A stretch of 26,376 nucleotides of DNA from JAJZOM01 sp046703545 (GTDB taxonomy: Archaea > Thermoplasmatota > Thermoplasmata > Thermoplasmatales > Thermoplasmataceae). The notes beneath the pieces are model-generated. The model was not told where the DNA came from. It saw nothing but the letters and a program-made list of their open reading frames with translations, and searched no databases. Shown in pieces: positions 22,498 to 26,376 of this stretch; within the stretch, counting starts at the first letter, position 1; every line of letters begins with the position of its first letter. The stretch spans positions 1 to 26,376 of the forward strand of contig JBJKSX010000061.1 in the NCBI GenBank assembly GCA_046703545.1, read 5' to 3'. Both the position numbers and the translations under genes were made by a program.

Positions 22498-23859
22498 TTA
22501 ATCTTTTTGTTCTTCCTTCTTTTCTCCCGGGATATCCCTGTGTATGAGAGATGCTGGCTTTTCCTGCTTCTCAGCCGCTTTCTTCAGTTTTTTCCTCATT
22601 CCCCTTGACCTTGCAGATACGGCTATAAGGGCTATGATGAGGACAATCACCAGAAGCAGGACAGCAATGTTCAGCGGAGTGAACGTGAAATTGCTCGTAA
22701 ACTGCTGAATCACTGTTGGGGTTACTTTCTCATTGAAGTTGTAGGTCTGGTGGAACTGGGAAGCAGTGTTGTTCAGGTTCCATCCTACCACTATCTGTGC
22801 CTGGTATGTCTGGAGTGCTGCGGATGAACTCACATCAACCAGGTATGTGACCACTACGGACTGCCCGGGATTCAGCTGGGCAATTGTGAAATTATCCGCT
22901 GTAAGGGCTGCAAGTGGGTTTGTTGAAGGCACATGTATGCTTATGACACTTGGTGAGAGAAGATGGACATTCACCCCATACATTGTGTGGTTGCCATTGT
23001 TGGTGATGTTGAACTGCTCCATCACTGAGCCCGCCCCTGGTGTCAGTGCAGGGATTGAACTTGTAATTCCAAGTGTACCGTAGTTGTGGAGATAAACCGG
23101 GATGGAAATGACCTGTGATCCCATGTGGAAGTAGATGGCCTCCTGGCCTGTTGTGTTCATTGCATTGAGCAGGAATGTGAAATTCTCAATGTATCCAGAT
23201 GGCATGTAGGCCACGTTGTAGGCTCCGGTCATGGATGTGAAAGCTGAAGAATTCACCCAGAATTGCGTATTCTTGACCGGGCCCGCACCGGTGTTTGAAA
23301 CCACTGCGGTGAGGGTTATGAATTTCTGGTCCTGGTATATGATTGGTGGATTCGTGAAATAATTTACCAGGGTCAGGTCAGGGGTTCCAAGAACAGCGAC
23401 CTGGAATGTGGAGTTTGACACTGTTGTGGGAGTGGCATTGGTGGTGACCTGGAGAGCTACCTCATATATGCCCTGCTGGGCAGCAGAACTCACGTTGACC
23501 AGCTGCACTATGGTTACAGACTGGCCAGGAGTTGGTGCAGTGATGTTGTAAAATGACCTCTGCTGGGTATTCGGGCCATTAATGTAACTGTAGCTGAACG
23601 GAGAATTGGCATAATATGTCAGGTTCACTGATGCATTCACGTACGAGAAATCTCCGGCAACTGTAAACTGCACAAAGAGTGGGGTGTAGTTCGAGCCAGG
23701 GGAAACAAGTTCCGTGGAATTTGCACTGTACCAGTAGGCGTTGGTCACGGCGACAGGCGTGAAGCCAGGCGCAGCGGCGTGGGATACGCCCATGGTTCCC
23801 AGTGCTCCGAACAGGGCAAGCATTGCTAATGCGGATACTATCAATTTTTTCTTATTCAC
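22498..23859 (-). CDS. sequon-rich surface protein with C-terminal anchor (COG1361/S-layer-like)
   Basis: A 453-residue secreted and anchored protein. A signal peptide (NKKKLIVSALAMLALFGALG, cleavage near SHAAAPG) is followed by about 360 residues of beta-rich repeats (at least two copies of the pattern T-P-G-Q-S-V-x-V/I-V ... L-V-x-VSSxAxxxxYxxxL/Q-I/V) and sixteen N-x-S/T sites that suggest heavy glycosylation. A single helix (IAVLLLVIVLIIALIAVSA) and a basic cytoplasmic tail (RSRGMRKKLKKAAEK) end it. Such COG1361-like proteins often sit beside transporters in archaea. The longer TTG start at 23883 is less likely: GTG 23859 has AGGTGA five bases upstream and gives a clean signal peptide. 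It overlaps the transporter gene by 8 bases, so translation is coupled. Confidence 0.75.
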   Translation of the reverse strand: MNKKKLIVSALAMLALFGALGTMGVSHAAAPGFTPVAVTNAYWYSANSTELVSPGSNYTPLFVQFTVAGDFSYVNASVNLTYYANSPFSYSYINGPNTQQRSFYNITAPTPGQSVTIVQLVNVSSAAQQGIYEVALQVTTNATPTTVSNSTFQVAVLGTPDLTLVNYFTNPPIIYQDQKFITLTAVVSNTGAGPVKNTQFWVNSSAFTSMTGAYNVAYMPSGYIENFTFLLNAMNTTGQEAIYFHMGSQVISIPVYLHNYGTLGITSSIPALTPGAGSVMEQFNITNNGNHTMYGVNVHLLSPSVISIHVPSTNPLAALTADNFTIAQLNPGQSVVVTYLVDVSSSAALQTYQAQIVVGWNLNNTASQFHQTYNFNEKVTPTVIQQFTSNFTFTPLNIAVLLLVIVLIIALIAVSARSRGMRKKLKKAAEKQEKPASLIHRDIPGEKKEEQKD

Positions 23860-25303
23860 TATTTTCACCTTTCCTTTTTCCAACTATCTCATTTTTCATG
23901 AACAGCGCTGAGATTACCATGATCGCCAGGAAGACCAGGCCGATCACGTAAATGTAATCAAAGGCTTTGCTTGAGGGGAACGCGTGGAATATTGGCAGAT
24001 ATGGCAGATCTCCTATTGGGAAATTATAGACTCCAAGAAGCACAGGCATCACGTATGTGCTCTCTATGACTCCTCCAATAGCAGGCGCGATCGCTGAACC
24101 GATATTCCTGAAAACAACATTCATTCCGGTGGAAACGCCCGCCTCTCTTTGTGGCGTTGAAAGCAGGAGTATGTTTATGACTCCCACAAAGACAAAAGAG
24201 AGGCTCATTCCGAGAAGTGTGGTATCCTCCAGAATTGAAATTGTGGTCTGCCTGTTGAAGAGAAGTGCCAGGTATGACATGAAGAGGATGATGCCGCCTA
24301 TGAGTATGGTAACCTTTGGGCCGCGATTGACTGTTATACTTGCTGAAAGCGGGGCAAAAACCATTGAAGCCACCGCTGCCGGCATCATGATGAGCCCCGA
24401 GTGGAAGACTGTCAATCCGAAACCGGATGGGCTCGGGTCCTGAAGGAGTACTGGAACTGTGTAGAACAGGAAGAACATACCTGTCATTGCAAACAGTCCA
24501 GCAAAATTCGCAAGGAATATGTTCTTTATCTTCAGCAGCCTGAGATTTATGAACGGCATTTTCACCATTCTTTCTATCTGAACAAAGGCTATTAAAGAAG
24601 CAATTGAGATGGTAAAACTGCCTATGACGGCCAGTGATTCCCAGCCCCAGTACTGGCCTTCAGAAAGCCCAAGGATAAGCATGATGACGGAGAGGGACAG
24701 TGCGAAAACCCCTGCAAAGTCGATTGACTCGTCCTGGCGAACCGGACTCTCCTTCACTATAACAGCAGCGGCGATCAGAAGTGCAAATGCAACAGGTATT
24801 GCAGAATGGTATGACCACTGCCATCCATAGTACTGGGTGATGTATGCCCCAAGCGCCAGGCCAATGGCAGCACCGCCAGTGAATGTGGAACTTACTATGC
24901 CCTGTGCAAGTGCCAGGTTTTCCCTGGGAACCTCGTCGTTCAACAAGGCAAGTGCCACCGGGAACATGCCCATGCCCAGCCCCTGGACGGCCCTCACCAA
25001 GATGAACTGTGTGAGGGTTGTTGCAAAACCTCCAAATGATACTGCGATTGCGTATACGCCCGCAAGAATGACGAAGATCTTCTTTTTCCCGTATATGTCT
25101 GCCAATCTGCCAAAAATGGCTGCAGATACGGTCCCTGAGAGAATGTATGCGGTGATGACCCACGACAGCTTGTCGTAGTTTGTGTTGAAATCATTCACAA
25201 GAGTTGGAAGGGCAGGAGTGATCATGGTCTCAACATAAGTGATAAGTATGCCCATCATGGACATGATGAGAAGAGTCAGTTTTGCGCTTCTTGTGAACGC
25301 CAT
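23852..25303 (-). CDS. MFS drug/H+ antiporter, DHA2 (EmrB/QacA) type, 14 helices
   Basis: A 483-residue membrane transporter with about 14 helices, the DHA2 length. Motif A is GRLADIYGKKK (65-75), and TPALPTLVNDF near the first helix and RAVQGLGMGMFPVAL in helix 4 (motif B-like) are family marks. It likely exports amphiphilic compounds using the proton gradient, a strong force in acidophiles. A GGAGGTGG ribosome site (25308-25315) lies four to five bases before the ATG. The start is inside the PadR gene (28-base overlap). PadR proteins often control such pumps, so the substrate is probably a drug-like inducer. Confidence 0.88.
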   Translation of the reverse strand: MAFTRSAKLTLLIMSMMGILITYVETMITPALPTLVNDFNTNYDKLSWVITAYILSGTVSAAIFGRLADIYGKKKIFVILAGVYAIAVSFGGFATTLTQFILVRAVQGLGMGMFPVALALLNDEVPRENLALAQGIVSSTFTGGAAIGLALGAYITQYYGWQWSYHSAIPVAFALLIAAAVIVKESPVRQDESIDFAGVFALSLSVIMLILGLSEGQYWGWESLAVIGSFTISIASLIAFVQIERMVKMPFINLRLLKIKNIFLANFAGLFAMTGMFFLFYTVPVLLQDPSPSGFGLTVFHSGLIMMPAAVASMVFAPLSASITVNRGPKVTILIGGIILFMSYLALLFNRQTTISILEDTTLLGMSLSFVFVGVINILLLSTPQREAGVSTGMNVVFRNIGSAIAPAIGGVIESTYVMPVLLGVYNFPIGDLPYLPIFHAFPSSKAFDYIYVIGLVFLAIMVISALFMKNEIVGKRKGENSE

Positions 25304-25776
25304 TCTGCCACCTCCCCTTCAAGTTGTCCAAGCTCGTCTTTTAGTCTGTCAAGCATTTCAGTATCGCCGCTCTTCTTGAGGAGAAAGCCGCTCTTCACTA
25401 TGGACATGATCTCATCGCCAAGATATTCGAGCAGTTCCCTGAAAATAGTTGCATCATCAAGATTTGAGAGGAAGTCAAGGAATATGGCATGCTCATCCAT
25501 GGATTCAACGAGGACCCTGCGCTGGAATTCATTTCGGATAGACCTGAGTTCATCCACGTACTTTTCTCCCTTTTCAGTCAGGGAGAAGACTTTCCTCCGG
25601 CCACTGATAGTGAATGACACAAAATCGTTCAGAAGAAGATGGTCAAGGACCGGCTTCAGGGTTCCATTAGAAATCCTTTCACCCTTTGTGGCTATGTATT
25701 TGGAGAGCTGGTAGCCACATAAATCCTTGAAACTGAGGGCGAACAGAACCCTTGTTGCATAATCCCTGTTGATCAT
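25276..25776 (-). CDS. PadR-like transcriptional repressor
   Basis: A 166-residue regulator. An N-terminal winged helix (about 1-80: YATRVLFALSFKDLCGYQLS, then ISNGTLKPVLDHLLLNDFVS and the wing GRRKVFSLTEKGEKYV) has the PadR/MarR arrangement, with T-L-K/Y-P-x-L in the recognition helix. The C-terminal half (about 85-165) is helical and probably dimerises. It likely represses itself and the transporter that overlaps its 3' end, with release by a transported compound. The ATG at 25776 lies inside a perfect inverted repeat, and TATA-like TTAATATATG on the minus strand (25801-25810) is about 28 bases away, so the message is leaderless. Confidence 0.82.
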   Translation of the reverse strand: MINRDYATRVLFALSFKDLCGYQLSKYIATKGERISNGTLKPVLDHLLLNDFVSFTISGRRKVFSLTEKGEKYVDELRSIRNEFQRRVLVESMDEHAIFLDFLSNLDDATIFRELLEYLGDEIMSIVKSGFLLKKSGDTEMLDRLKDELGQLEGEVAEWRSQEAQN

Positions 25777-25794
25777 ATGTCGATTTCGACATAT
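25775..25794. promoter_or_regulatory. perfect inverted repeat at padR start: probable operator
   Basis: Arms ATATGTCGA (25775-25783) and TCGACATAT (25786-25794) pair at all nine positions around TT. The repeat spans the start codon and the expected transcription start of the PadR gene and lies just downstream of its TATA-like box. Binding there would block initiation, so autorepression is likely. Confidence 0.7.
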
Positions 25795-25833
25795 TCATAT
25801 CATATATTAATTTGCCTCTTAGAATAAAGGGAT

Positions 25834-25847
25834 TTCGCATTTGCGAA
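25834..25847. promoter_or_regulatory. second dyad upstream of padR promoter
   Basis: TTCGCA (25834-25839) and TGCGAA (25842-25847) pair perfectly around TT. Its centre is 56 bases from the padR operator centre, on the far side of the TATA-like box. Its sequence differs from the operator, so another regulator is possible. Confidence 0.4.
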
Positions 25848-25942
25848 TAGTATTTAGAGTGATATTGCTGCCATTAATAAAATTAAGGACAATTAATTCT
25901 TTACCAACAAAAAGTAATAATAAATAACCTAATGAGCCCACA

Positions 25943-26293
25943 ATGTTCTCCAGGAAAATTGATGAGATCTACCCTGTTGATCTGGCTGAGTCTATGGAAG
26001 ATGGGCCAGAACAGGAGGATTACCTTGTCATAGATGTAAGGGAAGCAGCAGAATACGTGGGTGACATGGGCCACATAAAGGGATCAAGGCACATCCCGCT
26101 CATGGAACTCAAGGACTTTCTGGATGAATTCAGGGAAAATAACAGAAAGCTTGTTTTTGTATGCAGCAGTGGAGAGAGGAGTTATTACGCTTGTTCGTTT
26201 CTCAAGGATCAGGGAATTGAAGATGTGGTCAACCTCAAGGGAGGAATGATTCAATGGCATCTCTCAGGCCTGGATGTTGAGTATGAGGAATAG
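25943..26293 (+). CDS. single-domain rhodanese-like protein
   Basis: A 116-residue protein with one rhodanese domain: YLVIDVREAAEYVGDMGHIK, then GSRHIPLMEL, and the active loop VCSSGERS with Cys74. The C-terminal NLKGGMIQWHLSGLDVE is the classic rhodanese end. The Cys74 loop length (C-S-S-G-E-R-S) fits a sulfurtransferase of the GlpE type. A sulfur-carrier role is likely; the acceptor is unknown, though ThiI in this window has its own rhodanese. A TATA-like run (TAATAATAAATAA, 25914-25926) is centred about 24 bases before ATG 25943. The next gene begins inside its last codons. Confidence 0.85.
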   Translation: MFSRKIDEIYPVDLAESMEDGPEQEDYLVIDVREAAEYVGDMGHIKGSRHIPLMELKDFLDEFRENNRKLVFVCSSGERSYYACSFLKDQGIEDVVNLKGGMIQWHLSGLDVEYEE

Positions 26294-26376
26294 GACTGGA
26301 AAGCTGGCAATACGCAACAGGGAAGAAATTTCATTCACCAGGGAACGGGAACTTATCGCCTCATGCATAGAGAAGG
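26274..26376 (+). CDS. start of an unknown gene cut by the right edge
   Basis: An open frame begins at ATG 26274 (MLSMRNRTGKLAIRNREEIS) or ATG 26283 and runs without stop to the window end, reading on as FTRERELIASCIEK. It overlaps the rhodanese gene by 11-20 bases. Thirty-four codons are visible; they are Arg/Glu-rich and I cannot assign a family. The overlap suggests co-transcription with the rhodanese. Confidence 0.45.
   Translation, partial: MLSMRNRTGKLAIRNREEISFTRERELIASCIEK

Noticed and set aside
23860..23883. TTG start at 23883 for the surface protein
   Set aside because: It would extend the overlap with the pump gene to 32 bases and put charged residues before the signal peptide, whereas GTG 23859 has a well-spaced ribosome site.
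1..26376. CRISPR arrays, rRNA or tRNA genes
   Set aside because: No regularly spaced direct repeats and no recognisable rRNA or tRNA segments were found when reading both strands by eye.

Overview
The window looks like chromosomal DNA of an archaeon of the Thermoplasmatales or a close relative. I infer this from gene content (UDGb-type uracil-DNA glycosylase with four cluster cysteines, DUF211, MEMO1-like protein, THUMP-PP-loop-rhodanese ThiI, a chlorite-dismutase-like protein, an archaeal HTH_45-type winged helix) and from style. Arg is mostly AGG and Ile often ATA. Many genes have an AT-rich TATA-like box centred about 24-28 bases before the start codon, as expected for leaderless mRNAs; genes inside operons often carry a GGTGA/GGAGGTG Shine-Dalgarno motif instead. 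The species cannot be fixed from sequence alone. Coding density is very high, and I found no tRNA, rRNA or CRISPR array.

Layout. 1-220: left edge with a possible transposase scrap and the promoter of a MEMO1-like gene (224-1048). 1051-3571 (minus): VIT/CCC1-like membrane protein and DUF211 pair, an unknown three-helix membrane protein, and a winged-helix protein. 3572-3900: a repeat-rich intergenic region, then a 32-residue single-helix membrane peptide. 4086-5052: small charged protein plus CinA/MoCF-type protein. 5053-6485 (minus): SIS-domain sugar isomerase and a small protein with an acidic/basic tail. 6614-10699 (plus): a tight four-gene cluster of small unknown protein, FAH-fold hydrolase, HerA/TraG-like ATPase with a nuclease-like C-terminal part, and an unknown partner. 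10684-13738: uracil-DNA glycosylase (minus), a membrane protein, a heme-oxygenase-like diiron protein, a histidine phosphatase and a PPC/DUF296 protein.

13741-17920 (minus) is a homogentisate pathway operon: 4-hydroxyphenylpyruvate dioxygenase, fumarylacetoacetate hydrolase, homogentisate 1,2-dioxygenase and an iron-ADH/maleylacetate-reductase-like enzyme. It would take tyrosine-derived 4-hydroxyphenylpyruvate to small acids. No glutathione-type maleylacetoacetate isomerase is seen. A shared palindromic TATA region divides it from a plus-strand unit: chlorite-dismutase/HemQ-like gene with a structured leader, thiI, a DCC-family thiol oxidoreductase and a four-helix membrane protein.

21151-25776 (minus) is a PadR-controlled unit: PadR regulator, 14-helix drug/H+ antiporter, a glycosylation-site-rich anchored surface protein, a DUF1028 protein and a LOG/TIGR00725-like protein. 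A perfect inverted repeat covers the PadR start. 25943-26376 holds a rhodanese and the first codons of a gene running off the right edge.

Strongest leads: the ATPase/nuclease-like/unknown-partner/FAH operon, the efflux pump overlapped by its own surface partner, the glutathione-free homogentisate operon, and several uncatalogued dyads placed at promoter positions.
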